From Larimichthys crocea (taxonomy: Eukaryota; Chordata; Actinopteri; Sciaenidae): a stretch of DNA of 64,000 nt. This document shows, piece by piece, positions 51,601 through 64,000 of this stretch. Location: positions 2,294,669 through 2,358,668 of the forward strand of contig NC_040020.1 of NCBI RefSeq assembly GCF_000972845.2. Reading direction: 5' to 3'. Position numbers and translations under genes: made by a program. Each line of letters opens with the position of its first letter. The stretch's first letter is position 1. The notes under the pieces are model-generated. The model was not told where the DNA came from. It was given only the letters and a program-made list of their open reading frames with translations, and did no database searches.

Positions 51601-54600
51601 GTCCGTCTCGCTGTCCTTTATTTGTCCCACACGATACCCATTCTTCATAATTCTGTCCATTTAAAAGAGTGAAGCTGCTATTGTCACGTTTGATGTTTGT
51701 GTGGCTTGGTGTGTTAAGCTTGTAAGCTCTTCTAATGCTCGGCATCACAGAAGAAAATGGGTAACAAGCTGAAATGGATTTCAAATACTATTCAAAGCTT
51801 TTAAAACAAATGCTAAAAGTGTAATGATTTAGATTTTCTGGTTGCATGGTGAGATAATGACTTTCAGCTTTCCTTATGGTACAATATAAACTATCTTCTC
51901 ACTCACGTATACTGTTAGATGGAACATTTTTGCCCCCATGTTATTATTTATTGATCTGAAGAGGAGGAGACGAGGAGAAAGGGTGAGTGTGTGCGTGTGT
52001 GTGTCCAAATGCTGTGTCTAATCCCATACTGTGGCTTGCCCCAGTGGCCCCCTCTTCTCTTCTAGGCCTAAATGGAACAGGTGGGGAGCCGGAGCCTCTC
52101 GGGGCCGGCCTCACACCTCGCTGGTGCCCACACTTAAATTGGCTTCTCCTCCTGCTGTTCCACACCAGTAATTACCCTCCCCATCCCCTGCCAGCAACAG
52201 GAGAAATGAATGTAGACAAATAAACAAATAAATAGAATGCCTGAGGGGAAGAGTCACAGTACTTTGCACCCACTTGTTCAAACTGAGTATAGAAGTATGG
52301 AAATGGCTGTGGATGCTGGGGCTTTGTAAGAACATGCACACGCATATATGCATGCACATGGGGGTTCCACAATCTGTGTTTGGACAAAATACTAGTGTAA
52401 TATAGCATAGTATACATAGTATATATATATATCTGATTGATTGGTGGAAATCACTATGGTATCCCACTGTATCCTGGCTGCACTTGTCTTGTCGAAGAGT
52501 AGAAGTAACAGCAATCATCACTTTTATTTTGCAAGCTGTGGTTTTAGGAAATGAGCATGAAAGCTCTTGTTTCTTTGCAGCTGTCAGGGGATTAATATCC
52601 AAGATACCTGCTGTGCCCCGTGTCAGAACAACCCAAGTCAGAACCACATGATGACTCATGTGTGTCCTTGCACTTTAGGCTGTCAACACACCCCTCTGTC
52701 TCGCGGGCTATCCATTTTCTCCCTTCAGAGTGTGCCATTAACTTAGACGGGCCGTGTTTAAAGGGCTTTGCCTACGCCGCTGACACCCTGTCAAAGGCTC
52801 CGAGATTACCTTTGTCACCTGCCTGTCTGTGACAGACCTGATGGTGTGCATGACAAAGTTGAGAAAGAAAATGGTAACAAAGTGGCAAAGTGTGAGAGAA
52901 AACTGATAGGTTCAAGCAATTTAAAATACTATATAGGGAAAACTAGGACCTGCATTCAAATGATTCACAGCTCCACCAGCCTTTCAGAGTAAAAATCGTA
53001 TCTTAGTGCTATGTAGTGTCAGAAACTCATGGCTCCATGTTTACATAGTATAAATATTTCTTAAAAAGGCTGCTGTTCGGGTTATGTATTATGTTTTTTG
53101 ATCACAAGCATGCAATTTATTGTCTTATTTCGCTGACATAAGTTCAGATGTGTCTTTATAGCCTGTTGGGGGGGAATGTGAGACCCTCTTGTCATTATTT
53201 TAATACTGTAGTCATAAACACAAGAGGAGGAGGATGGCAATTACTGAGATTCAAAAACAACTCATGTACACAAACTCTAACTAGGCCCATGATACCCCAA
53301 GACATGTAAACAAACAGCACAGCTGGATGTAAATTATTTCAGCTCTCTCATCTTCAAATTTTAGTTTAAATCGCTTGCCTGAAACAATAACAACAAGCCG
53401 GATAATCGCGTTTTAATCTGCCTTGTGTCCTGATGTCAAGAGATAATGATATTCATATCCATGGATGTGTTGCACAGACAAAAGCCTCCTGAAACAGGGT
53501 TTGAACCCAAGCCTCAAGCCAATAATTTATTGAGTTTGAGAAGGCTTGAAGGGAGAATCTGGCAGTGTCGTCGGGGATGGAGGGATGGGAGGGGGTTGCT
53601 ATGCCAATATGAACCACCCGAGCTCCACAATCTGCCCATCCAGATTGCTCTTTGGACCCACTTGCCTTTCAATTGAGGAACAATGTCAGATGGTAATAGA
53701 ACATTATGGGTTAGTATGTTTTAAGATTATAAAATGTGTATGAGAGATATAGTTAGCAGTTCCGAAATTCTGAGACAATGAAGTTCACATCTACAGTCAG
53801 GAGGGCTTATGACCAAAGAACCTGGGATGTTTGATACACAGGGACATGATTGGCTCTTATTCCTAGTTGCCTAACAATGAATGTCACTGATGAAACAACA
53901 CGACAAAAACTGACAAAATATATGAAAGTTTTCACCAGGAAACGATATCTTAACAATAGTGTGAAATATGGACAGATGGACCATGAGTGCAACATAAAAA
54001 AAGATGTTAGTTCCGTTAGACAATAGTGTGGCATAACAAACCAAAGATATGTCTGTTCAAGCTTCAGAAATAGATAAAAAAACAACAGTATTTTGTGACA
54101 TTTTGTGGCTTAAGGCACATCTTACAAAAACAAAACACTCATCCCCTGTAGACACTAAACGCATTTCTAACTAACTCGTAGCTTGCTACTCTGCAGAGAC
54201 AAAGCAGTGGCTTTGAAATCAGTTACTGTGCCATTATTGTTCACATGTATGCCCTGAAAAATGTGTCTGTTGACAATGACTGCATTTAATTAGCTTTCCA
54301 ACAAAATATCTGGTCTTGTAATACAATATCTGTTCACAGCATTGTTGCATTTTGTGTGGTTCTGTTTCGGTTAATGTTTGGGAAACGTCACAGTCTTGGC
54401 TTAATGGAGAAAAAAAGTCAAACTCACTTGACGCACAAGACACAAAGTTGGCACATAAATGTAGTGCCTTATTCACTCCAAAAACATTCCCTGTAAACAT
54501 AATCCAAGCGGCCGCTTGTGACACCAGTTACATATTATATAAGCGCAACTGAAGGCAGCATTTTAATCTCCTCAGTCAAGAAAACATGTAAGAAACAGAC
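45671..54600. other. Non-coding region
   Basis: This is a long stretch of intron-like DNA. It contains T15 (46024-46038), other homopolymers, a perfect 16-bp palindrome at 46202-46217, a candidate + strand exon at 50841-50984 followed by a homeodomain palindrome and hairpin (51024-51082), and a CpG-containing block at 52600-52830 that looks less AT-rich than its surroundings. No known domain is found in any frame; the 182-codon - strand frame at 52111-52659 is featureless. Confidence 0.55.
50841..50984 (+). other. Candidate small + strand coding exon of unknown product
   Basis: ATGG at 50841 opens exactly 48 codons to a consensus donor (CTG then GTAAGT at 50985). The predicted peptide begins MELSSSVIPTNMNLATGY and ends LEDEERLSNAL, a balanced composition without low complexity. 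Reading through, the frame stops seven codons later. The strand is that of lrrtm1. I do not recognise a family, and frames of this length are expected by chance. The good donor in phase 0 is the only reason to list it. Confidence 0.15.
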
Positions 54601-54602
54601 AT

Positions 54603-54622
54603 CCATTCATTCATTCATTCAT
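54603..54622. repeat. (ATTC)n microsatellite
   Basis: About five CATT units lie next to a GATCGCTTATCCC word that often accompanies this repeat in fish genomes. It is a simple repeat, possibly the edge of an old dispersed element. Confidence 0.75.
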
Positions 54623-55129
54623 TTTCAATGATCGCTTATCCCTAAGCTACACAGAATGGACATATTTTTTAAAGTTGTAATTGTAACATTATAATGTCAG
54701 TTTATTTAGCTTTGTAGTCGGCATCATGCATGGACAGATCTGTATTCTACAAGATAGGATGCCCTGGAGCTATTGGAACCAGAGGGGACCTGTGCAAATT
54801 AGCAACATGTCTGCTGTTAAATACCTCTTTCTGTGTTGATGCCAGAAACATCATTCACGGCTCGTTAGCACAGGAAAGGTGCATATATTTAGCTCTGAAA
54901 TGTTTCATCACGCGATCACTGAGGCTGCGTAAGGCTGAAAAGCATTCAGGTAGTTATTCCATACTTTCCCAGATGCCTTCTTGTGGAAACAGTCACGCCG
55001 TCCTTTGGCGGACTGTGCAGACATCGCTGCGCACCAGTTCCAAACAACACAATTTTGCTCACAACATGGCCGAGGTGTTGCAATGCATTTTACCACCAGG
55101 GTGTATTATCAGGTGGTATGGTATGGTTT

Positions 55130-55434
55130 GGGGCGGCTGTGGCTCAGATGTAGAGCTGGTCGTCCACTAATCAGAAGATCTGCGGTTTGATCCCCTCCAG
55201 TCTGTATGTCGAAGTGTCCTTGGGCAAGACACTGAACCCCAAATGAACTCCCAAAGGCTGTGCCATCCGTGTGTAAATGTGTATGAATGGTTAGCTCCTC
55301 AAACTGATGAGCAGTTGGCACCTTGCATGGCAGCCAATGCCATCAGTGTGTGAGTGAATGAGATACGTACTGTAACAGTGGTCAGAAGACTAAAAAGGCG
55401 CTATATAAGTACAGTCCATTTACCATTTATCATT
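55130..55434 (+). mobile_element. tRNA-headed SINE, (CCATTTA)-tailed type
   Basis: It starts GGGGCGGCTGTGGCTCAG with the A-box region at 55140-55151, and GGTTTGATCCC (B box, one change) is at 55184-55194. The body contains TGTCCTTGGGCAAGACACTG and TGGCACCTTGCATGGCAGCC, and the 3' end reads GGCGCTATATAAGTACAGTCC followed by CATTTACCATTTATCATTT. This is a widespread teleost SINE layout. The head matches the - strand element at 38538-38716. The 3' end of the 146-codon frame at 54730-55170 lies inside this SINE. Confidence 0.8.
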
Positions 55435-58400
55435 TGGAATGGCTTCCTTGGTAAACCTGACTATATCAGACACTGCAGTATAGCTAAATACTAATAAAAA
55501 AAGGGCTATTTATGGATCTTTGATTGACAACAAGTATTAGGTTAGTTTAAACTGCTAATTTGCCAGTAACAGATGAACAGATGTGTTATTTCTCCATTAA
55601 CAATGAAGCTATCTTATACTATTAATTCTGACAGCTGACCACTCCTTTCTAGTGTTATGTACTGTATGTTATGTTTTTTTGTTTTTTTTCCTGGACAGCT
55701 GGAGGCAGATGTAGTGATGCTAATTCTTGCGAAGATGAATTTGTCACTACACCTACTACAGTATAAAACGTTCAACAGCTTGTGGCATAATTGCTTTTCA
55801 AATACAGAAAACACATTAATTTCTGATATTTTATGCTACTGGATGAGTTTCACCACATGGACAGGTTCTCATCTATTACTGATGGATGAATCAATTAAAT
55901 ACATTTGCAAAAAAATATGATGTGTTAATTATGCACCGAATTTGGTTGTAACTTTAGTTTCAAGTGTTTTTTTTTTCCTTCATTATCGTAGTGCAACTTT
56001 CTCTGATGTTGGGGAGAGAGGGCATCAGCATGTGTGTGTGTTCATGTTAGCGGGATCTTGACTGGTAATTAGCTGTCTCGCTAACATGGGGTAGCCCTGA
56101 CGTGACAAACAACGAAGCCGCGTCTCCAGATGGAACCTCACACACTCAGAACATTGAGTCAATATGCGCAGAGGTAGTTACTTTAAAGACCAGCGACACA
56201 TCGAGATAAATGACGGGTTTGAATGTGTGTGGCAAACATTTAAGAGCTCCGTTGTGACTGCAAGAAGCCCACCACAGCCAGCTCTGTGACTGGCCTGACA
56301 ATTAAGCTGCCATAACTAGCAAAAACAAGTTGGCCTATAGTTGTATGACTTGGAATTGCTTTTATAACTAATTGGTCTGAGACTTGTAAGGACTTATTGC
56401 ACATCCGCTGGATGTTTTTCTTTGTAAGCTAGTTATCTTGCAGTTACAAGCAGCCAAACTGACAGTTAAAAAGTAATATTGCGCTTAAGTACAGTACTTA
56501 TGTAATTAGATACTTTCAGCATCTAATGTTGGCACTGAACGTTAAAACCAAATGTAATCTATTGGGCTTTGGAATCAACAGCCAGTATTAAGCTTAAATT
56601 TCTCTGCTCTGCAGACCTTCCAGTGGATGAATAAAAAAAAAAAAATCCATCAAATTTGATTAGTCATAGACTTGTAATGGATTGTTTCACAGCAAAAGAA
56701 AAGAGCCAAAATTAACAATAGGCAGAGAAACAAAAACACAAAAAGCCAAGGGAGAGCAAGAAACAGAGGAGCTTGACCTCCCCGTGATGTGATTTATGAT
56801 TTCTGAATGTTGTGTTCTAAATGCAGCAAAGTACATATTATAAAATAGAGGCAGCACCTTAATGTTATAAAGCCCCTGTCAGTTCAACTGAGGCTAACAC
56901 ATCTGATTTAGCAGCAGCCTCACCTCAGCCACTTGTCATTTTGTAAACAGTCTCAGGGAGCATGTGGTGGCTAGCCTGTTGCCTGGGTTACAGTCTGCTG
57001 CAGAAGTTCAGACCCACCAGGCTCATTAATGATGCCAAGGTTGTCAACATGTTGGCCAGGAGCTTTTCAGAGTATCCTCTCAGCTCAGGGAGGGGCCCTC
57101 AGGAGAAGGCATGCTAGAGTGGATCCACGGCCAGACCAAACCTTCTTCCTCACCCGAAAAAGGGGATGCCCTTTTCTTTTTTAGTTAGCCATCATCCGCC
57201 AGGAAGGAACCTCCTCTGACCTCCTACACTTTAGAGAATGTCACTCATTCATTCACTTTTCTTACTTGCCTAATTATTGCTTAGGTGCCAGCATGCGATC
57301 CCTTTCCGTCACCTCCTCTGTCCCTTTGTTTCAGCCGACAGCCATTAAATCTCAGAACACCTTCTCTCGCCAATCACTCACATAGAAAAGCACTCTGCTC
57401 ACAAAGTCACTCAGGGGGGTCTCGGACATCACAATGCAGACTCGCCACATGAACAGCAAAGTGACCACATTTATTCCAAGAAGATCTAAACGAGTTAAGT
57501 TGCATCCCCCATTGCAGATCGAGAGCACATTCTCCCAACTTTGCTCATCCACTCCTACTCATAGCTACACCCACCCTTACTCTGGCAGTAAACAATTCTG
57601 CTTGAATCCCCAAGATGTATGGCTTGTGGTGGGAGGGCAGGCCATTTAGGACGTATTTCATGTGTTTCGGCTGCCAGGAAAAAAATGGATTGTTGGACTT
57701 AGTCTATTATTTCTGTGTAGATGAAGCAGGCTTGTGAATTTCAAGGTAGATTTTAAGCATTAGAACTTTGTACTGAAATGTAATGATGGTAATACTTTAA
57801 CGGCGGATATGTATATAAATTATGTAATATACACACACATACAATACATTATGTTAAATGTTATACAAGTCAAAAGTGACGTGCAGATGGAATATTTTAC
57901 TTTTACTTACAGCTTTCTTTGTGGTAACACCCGAATGGCTTTAAAAGCATCGGCTCCCTTTTGATTTGATTATATCTCCACTTATATGAGGTTAAAATTG
58001 ATATTGATATTATTAGACTTGGCCCTGAAACCTCAACTTTGGTAGGTTACTGTCTGTGTTGCCCGACTCTGAGACTTGTCCAGAACTGCCTGTACAATTG
58101 TAGTCCCCCGCCCCACCCACCCACTCTCTCTTTTCACATTGCAGCACAGAGGCAGACAAGGTCCTCCATCACCCTGACTTAGGTAGGACGGCTGGATCTA
58201 TGGGCTGTAACAGGGCTGGTGAGGGGGGGGTATAGTTGAGAGCTTGGCCAGACACATCTCCCTTTAGATCAATCACATTTCCCCTTTCTGTCCTTGAACC
58301 TCCCTCTCCTTCTGTTGCTTTCTTTCTTCTCTGTCCTATTTAAAGAGAAGGGATATGTGATGGGGAAGTTTAACAGTAGAGGAAAGCACCTGCAACACTC

Positions 58401-60430
58401 TTGAGTGTTTCCTGGCTTGAAGTGCTTTTTTTTTGTCAGTACCGGGATGGGACTGGAAAATGACCACATCTCTCTGACTCGTCCTCTGTCTGTCTTTCTG
58501 CGGGATTGTCTGTGTTCATATGCATACTGCACAAGTGTACAAGTGTGTCTATCATTCACCGCCAACGGCTATACTTTTCCCTTGAATAGTTTAAAACAAA
58601 CATAACAGGTCATTTCATTTTCTTTTTTTTCTTTTTTTTTAATCTGCTGATGCATTAATTTCACCTGTCTTGACGCTGTAATGAGTCAGCTATTGACAAG
58701 GCAGGTTTATTTACGTTTGTGTTATGTGCACATGTGTGTGTGTATGTGAGCATTAAAGTGAGCATGTCTGCTGCAAAGGGTTGCAACAGCAGCTCTGAGC
58801 GATCGTTGTTGTGTCGACACACTTCACTCTGGGCACTGCCACTCCAAAACCAAGGAGCCATAAAGCATTGCTGTCTGCCTCAAAGCACCCATCCATCTAC
58901 AGGCACTCGACACTACCTGAACCCTCTGATCTTTTTGCAGAAACCCAATGCGTGAGTGGCAGGGCTTTAAATGCTAATGATAGTGTGACAGCGGTGGGAT
59001 ATAACGCGGCATACATACATGAGGAGCATGATGTTCAGTGTAGTGTATAACAAGTGATATTTTTGTTCGAGGGTTCTTCTGAAGATAGGTAACCAAAGAA
59101 AACAACGGCTAGGTTAAAATTAATTTAGATTTCTTACATTTCAATAAAGAAATATTTTCAATAGAGACAATTTTTGAGACAGTTTCACCAGAGCTAGCTG
59201 TCTGCAATAATAGCAATGTCACAGAACCAAATCCATGTGCAATCTAATTCTACCTTCATACCAAAATAAACCAAGTGTCAATGGACTGCTTTAAGTAATG
59301 TCACGCTATCACTTGGTCTGCAGTTATACAATTACTGTTGTTTGCTGCAAAGTACAGGTCCAGAACTAATCAATGGATTTCCACGACAATCAAACGGTTT
59401 ACCAGGTATCAGCAATCAAAACCACTTCCTTTTACTTGAACTACTTGGAATTCAGAATTGCTGCATTTACTCTACCCTATTCCACACTTGTAGAAGAAAT
59501 GGATGGGGGGAAAAAGGAGTGGCAAACAGAAATGCAGTCTTATTTTCCAGTATGTATCTTGTGGCTGCATTAGTATTGATTTCCAGTCACAAGTGGCACT
59601 ACGTTGCTTCAATAACCACATGGTTCAAGGTAACAAGAGGGTTATCGAATCAATTTAGATGGAGACAGACAGACAGACAGAAAAACAAACAGACAGAGTG
59701 ACAGATCGACTTACCTATAGAAGGAACCAGTGGAAGGTGAACAGGATGCAGAACATGAGAGAGAAAGAGAAATGGAGGATTACTATGTGCAAAATTGGGT
59801 TTAAAAACATCATTATCTCTTGTAATGGACTACTTAATGGGCCAAACAACAAATTCTGTCATACTGACATATGGTTTGAGGATTCCAATTGTTTTCCAGT
59901 TGCTAATGTTAATGCAGCCATACTGAGGTGTGCTGCATTCCTGTGCTTTAGTATCAAAACGGTGAGGCTTAAATTTACTCTTCTATACAAGTCCCAAACC
60001 AACCTAAAGACAATATGGGCATATACTCGACATAATCTCAATAATATGCAGGGAGATGTGGGTGTATGTGTGTATGTCCATCATCAAATATCACCAGGGA
60101 ATTAGACAGACATGCTCGGCAGAAGAGAGATTTGAAATGAGTCAGATGTGAGCATGAGAAATCATGGGTGTATATGCTGAAGGACCAAGTCTATCTCTTG
60201 CTTGCTTTGGGTAAAATTCCTGAGTCCCATTGATTGAGCATTGTAATCCAGGTCAGAGCCCTGAACTGGCAGCCACAGAAGCTACCCAAGCAGTGAGCCA
60301 GCCAGGTTGAAATTGATCCTAGCGGTCTCCTGAATCAAATAGTGTCCAAATCCTCTGTGCCATGCGGCATGCTGATACAATCTTCTGTTTGACCCCCCCA
60401 GTGCAAACTGAAACAAAAGAAAGACAGCAA
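55435..60430. other. Non-coding region
   Basis: No gene or RNA was recognised. It contains homopolymers near 55968-55977 and 56632-56644, a (GACA)n run at 59664-59680, and GC-richer unique sequence near 56930-57240. The frames of 60-148 codons lack domains and are compatible with chance. Confidence 0.6.
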
Positions 60431-60438
60431 GGAAGAAA

Positions 60439-60496
<58 letters not shown>
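60431..60496. repeat. (GAAA)n microsatellite
   Basis: This tetranucleotide repeat of about 15 units is flanked on both sides by GACAGCAAG words. The leucine/phenylalanine/serine-rich frames on the - strand (60282-60563 and 60319-60510) are translations of this repeat and not genes. Confidence 0.92.
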
Positions 60497-63400
60497 CAGC
60501 AAGCAAGCAAGAAAAAACTATAGCTTGCTGCATTACTGTATCATAGACTGATTGCCTCAGCAACAGGACACCAAGTGTAGAGCTTTCTGAACAAATGTCA
60601 GTTGGTACTTACTTGATATTACATGGCTGTACTAAAATAACCTGCAGGCATTGCATAATTCTTTGCTGACCTGACCAACAGCATCAGCTGAACACTGGTG
60701 AAGAAAATGAACCCCCAGTATGAAGTACAAGTGTTAAACAACCCGGTAGTTGTCTATATTAATTCACCATTACATAACTATTCTAAAAGTGTGACTCTTT
60801 ACTACACAAATTAGTAAAAGAAAAGAGTAAAACTTACAACATAGTGGGCTCTCAAACTGACCAAAAGGTTTTAACGAATCACAACGGGTAGAGGAGGAAG
60901 AAACAGCAAACATGCATGAGACACACTGTTTGTTTCGATCTCCCAATATGCCGCACGCTGCTAAACGCAAGTGGCTGTTCAGCAAATCGTCGTGTGCAAA
61001 TAGAGCATGTCTGACAGTCTGCGTTGAATCAGTCACTGTTGCAAAGCAATTTCTGCAAAGGTTTGGGTGTTCAGGGAAAACATGATTGAGGAAGGAGGAG
61101 AATTTTTCAGTTTAGAGATTGTGACATGATCATTTTAGAAAATGTCTATTTGATCACAGGGACTTATTCATGTTCGTGTAAACCTCACGTTGCAGGTGTT
61201 TTGGAGCCGTTTGATTGGAAGACTTCAGGATTTCTTATTGAATGAGCTTTGATTTCTTAAATAGTCTTTTCTTTAAAAAAATGTCAAATCCACCTCCCAA
61301 CATTGTGAGTACAAACAAAAATCATGTGATTTCAATTGTGTTGTGTATAACTGCAGAGTTTGTTGTTAAGTCTCAGTGGGATTGGTAGTATAAAGGCATT
61401 TTCAATCATATCATATCAAACTGATCTCTTAATGTAGCGGAGCTTTTGAAAACATTGGAAAGACACTGATGTCTTACCGGGCCATATGAACTAATCGGCT
61501 TTGTTAAACGACCGTCTATATAAATGTCATTTCAATTAATGTCTTATGAATGTTGCTCATGTTCTGTAACTGCAGAATTTACAAAGGAATAAAACTCAAA
61601 ACTGACTCAAGAGACATCGCCTATCAATTATCGGCCACCAAACTTGCTTAGCATGATGTTCCGTGCTCCCATCGAGAGAATGATTGCGGAGATGACACAT
61701 CTTTAATGAGAGCACCGATGTGCTTGGTGTGGGAGAGCATACTGGCAGCCTCCTCCCGGGGCCTTGGCGGCCCTTTTTCTTGGCTGCAACCTTGCTTTTA
61801 AGTGAAAAGTTCTGAATCAAACTGCTTTCTTTCAACTTAGTGCACAGTTCCCTGCAGGATCTGACAGCCTTCACCTGCTTCGTGATCACCGCCCATGTCA
61901 CTTCATTGTGAGGCTGCGAAGATACCGCCTCTGCTGAAAAGCAGCATGCCAGTCCAAAACAGGACGGGCAGAAATAATCACTCGCTCTCATCTGCGCCTA
62001 TGGCCAATTCAGAGAGGCCAATCCACCTGATTTGCATTGCTCGTGTAGGAGTCATGAGCCAAAGCTCTACCCCTTTATTTCATTAACTGACAATTAAAAG
62101 ATAAGTGCTATGGTTTCAAGTTTTAGACTTAAATAAAGCACTGGATTCTTGAGAGTTTGGACAAATACGCATACCAAACACCCACACATAAGAAAATCTG
62201 TAGGTTGTCTACAGTACAGGTAATGGAGCTAAACTGTATTTGGAGCAATTTTTTATTTTATTTGTTTTAGCATAGGAGGATATTGGCCATATAACTTGTT
62301 GATTTGTTACATTTGACGCTAGTTTCACCTTCTTATTTTCAGACTCGACAGACTTGTTAAAAGAAAACGCTTTTATTTTGGAACTGCCCAGGGTTTCGTT
62401 GGCTTCTGGGAGAAAATGTGGTGAAGAGTATCAGGCACACACAGCTCCAAATCTTGAACATATTATTATTACTTATTATTAAAAGTATTGCTGTACAAAC
62501 AAGCATTTGTGTTTTGCCCAGAATAACACAGACAATATGTGTCTTTAAGTGCCATATCCATGTTTGCTTTGCCGTGGGAGAAAATAACACTGCACCACTT
62601 ATGCCACTTACTTAGGTGACCACCACAAGTCTGTGTTGGACCAATTTGTAATAATTTCCCCATCACTGCAGCATTATAACTGAAAAGAAAAGTTGCTTTA
62701 AACAGTTACATTAGAACTAAGTAGCCCAGTGTAACGTCATATAATCAACCTCTGTGAAGGCCTTTATTCTTGTCCATGTGAAGGTCAAATCTAACAGGGC
62801 CAAGTTCACCATGGCGACAACAGAGTAATCCCATCAGTGTGCGTCAGCCTGTCTTATTGTGTTTATCTGCAGGGTTTCTGGCTCAGGAACACTCCGCATT
62901 GATTGCTGTTCATGAGCAAATCCTCCTGTAGCGGCGAGTAAAAGCATAATTTAACTTTCATGTTTGATGTCACCAAAATATAAGAGTATGCATTAACTTT
63001 GTTTATGTGCTTCAAAACTATTGCTGCTTCTTTGTGTGGATTATAATTATTTTCTTGTACTTTCATTTATATTTCCCCTAAGTCAAAAATATACCTTAAG
63101 GATGACAGTTTTACTGTACCCAATTACCATAGTCTAATATAAATGCATGTGATTATGATTTTTAATATTTCTGGAGTGATCATAAATGACTTTTTATGTT
63201 TGTGTATTTTGGTTCTGTGTGAGCCTCCAGTGAAAGTTCAGCTAGCCCCTGTAGTGTATGCTCAAGTGGGCTGCTTGAGTGCAACCACGATTTAATGACA
63301 TACATGTAAATGGTGTCTTCAGTGCATACCACCAGATGTTGATGACTTCAATTATTATTTAAATCAAGTAACCTTGCATTTATGTTTCAGAGCAAGCAAA

Positions 63401-64000
63401 TGGCAGAGCATGCCTTAAAACAAAGTCTTCCTTTCCAAAATGTCATATAAATATTAAAAGACAAAGAAAGCTGGAGTTCTTGTTCTTTCTGGCAATGTCT
63501 TGACCTTGTTAATTCAAATCCAAAGGAGGCCTCCAACACTCTAAATTAAAACAGCAGTATTTAATAAACAAACTCATCAGCATGCACCCAAAGTCTGTAT
63601 ATGTACCATCCTATTAATTACATATTTAGTCCCCTCGTCTATTCGCCAGAGTGCTCTTGTTTTAATTGCAATGAACACAAGCGTGAAGTCAAGAAGAAGA
63701 AAAGAAAAGACTGTGACAGTCAATTTGATTTTTTTAGAGACTAAATTGTAAAAGTGATCTTTGTGAAAAGTGTCACAAAGACAGGATTAGAGCAGCAGCA
63801 TTCTGTCTATTGCTCTCTGCCGTGAAAGAAATGAATACTACAGCCTAAGAGACTGAACAAAGTAAGTGAATCACACATATGGATAGAAGATTTTAGACTG
63901 TGTGAAGACAACACTATGTCACTAATAACTATATATTATGGGGGTATAATGTTAAAAACAAGGCTTAGTAAAGCTTAACAATTACTTTGGTATGGTTATG
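60497..64000. other. Non-coding region to window end
   Basis: This is AT-rich intron-like DNA. The most unusual part is a GC-richer block at 61600-61995 with a 131-codon - strand frame of unrecognised product. A pyrimidine-rich TTATTGTGTTTATCTGCAG (ending 62873) would be a good + strand splice acceptor, but every frame after it closes within about 20 codons. No RNA gene was seen. Confidence 0.55.

Larger units (their letters stand above)
1..64000 (-). other. ctnna2: Inferred host intron of ctnna2 (alpha-N-catenin), antisense to lrrtm1
   Basis: In vertebrates LRRTM1 lies inside a very large intron of CTNNA2 and is transcribed on the opposite strand. With lrrtm1 on the + strand here, ctnna2 should run on the - strand. 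I compared the visible reading frames with remembered alpha-catenin sequence and recognised no exon, so the whole 64 kb may be intronic. This is inference from conserved gene nesting, not from a catenin sequence in the window. Confidence 0.55.

Noticed and set aside
52111..52659. 182-codon - strand frame
   Set aside because: It is the longest frame outside lrrtm1, but it has no domain, no codon bias and no neighbouring gene signals.
54730..55170. 146-codon + strand frame
   Set aside because: Its 3' end lies inside a SINE and the rest has no domain. It may overlap a conserved element but is not supportable as a gene.
60282..60563. Leucine/phenylalanine/serine-rich - strand frames
   Set aside because: They are a translation of the (GAAA)n microsatellite.
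62846..62940. Pyrimidine-rich stretch and CAG resembling a strong splice acceptor
   Set aside because: All three frames after it close within about 20 codons and no matching donor was identified.
1..64000. tRNA, rRNA, CRISPR arrays, operons, viral genes or toxin genes
   Set aside because: None was seen. tRNA-like boxes occur only inside SINEs, and spaced direct repeats typical of CRISPR are absent.
1..64000. Exons of ctnna2
   Set aside because: No frame matched remembered alpha-catenin sequence, so the host-gene call rests only on known gene nesting.

Overview
This window looks like intergenic or intronic DNA from a ray-finned (teleost) fish. The evidence is AT-rich, CpG-poor background, abundant (CA)n, (GA)n and (GAAA)n microsatellites, fish-type tRNA-derived SINEs and palindromic miniature elements, and a single recognisable protein gene of a vertebrate-specific family. 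No bacterial, plasmid, phage or viral gene organisation is present.

The one confident gene is lrrtm1 on the + strand. Its 523-residue reading frame (10322-11893) is uninterrupted and encodes a leucine-rich-repeat synaptic adhesion protein with signal peptide, LRRNT, about ten LRRs, LRRCT, one transmembrane helix and the family's ECEV C-terminus. Upstream lie a purine-rich promoter/5' leader region (about 8.7-10.0 kb) with an octamer site, a GC box and a long (GA)n tract, then a probable 303-bp 5'UTR intron. Downstream is a 3'UTR with several AATAAA signals. In vertebrates LRRTM1 is nested, in antisense, inside a large intron of the alpha-N-catenin gene CTNNA2. The rest of the window is therefore most likely intron of ctnna2 on the - strand, although I recognised no catenin exon here.

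Layout: 1-8.7 kb is non-coding, with microsatellites, one miniature inverted-repeat element and a conserved-looking enhancer-like block at 4.6-4.9 kb. 8.7-12.5 kb is lrrtm1. 12.5-19.1 kb is non-coding, ending in a weak candidate - strand exon with a strong splice donor. 19.17-20.42 kb holds a SINE plus a CpG-rich block that appears twice around a 10-N gap, probably an unmerged allele. 20.4-34.0 kb is non-coding. 34.0-34.5 kb is a palindromic DNA-transposon-like repeat. 38.5-38.7 kb is a - strand SINE. 43.3-43.8 kb is a LINE 3'-end remnant. 45.3-45.7 kb is a possible degenerate repeat. 55.1-55.4 kb is a + strand SINE. The remainder is single-copy-looking non-coding DNA with scattered homeodomain/POU-rich blocks that are enhancer candidates.

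Most open reading frames of 60-180 codons in this window look like chance, being low-complexity, antisense to lrrtm1 or inside repeats. I found no evidence of a wholly new gene system. The observations most worth checking are the duplicated block at the assembly gap, the set of SINEs sharing a head but carrying different tails, two candidate small exons with consensus donors, and several candidate regulatory blocks.
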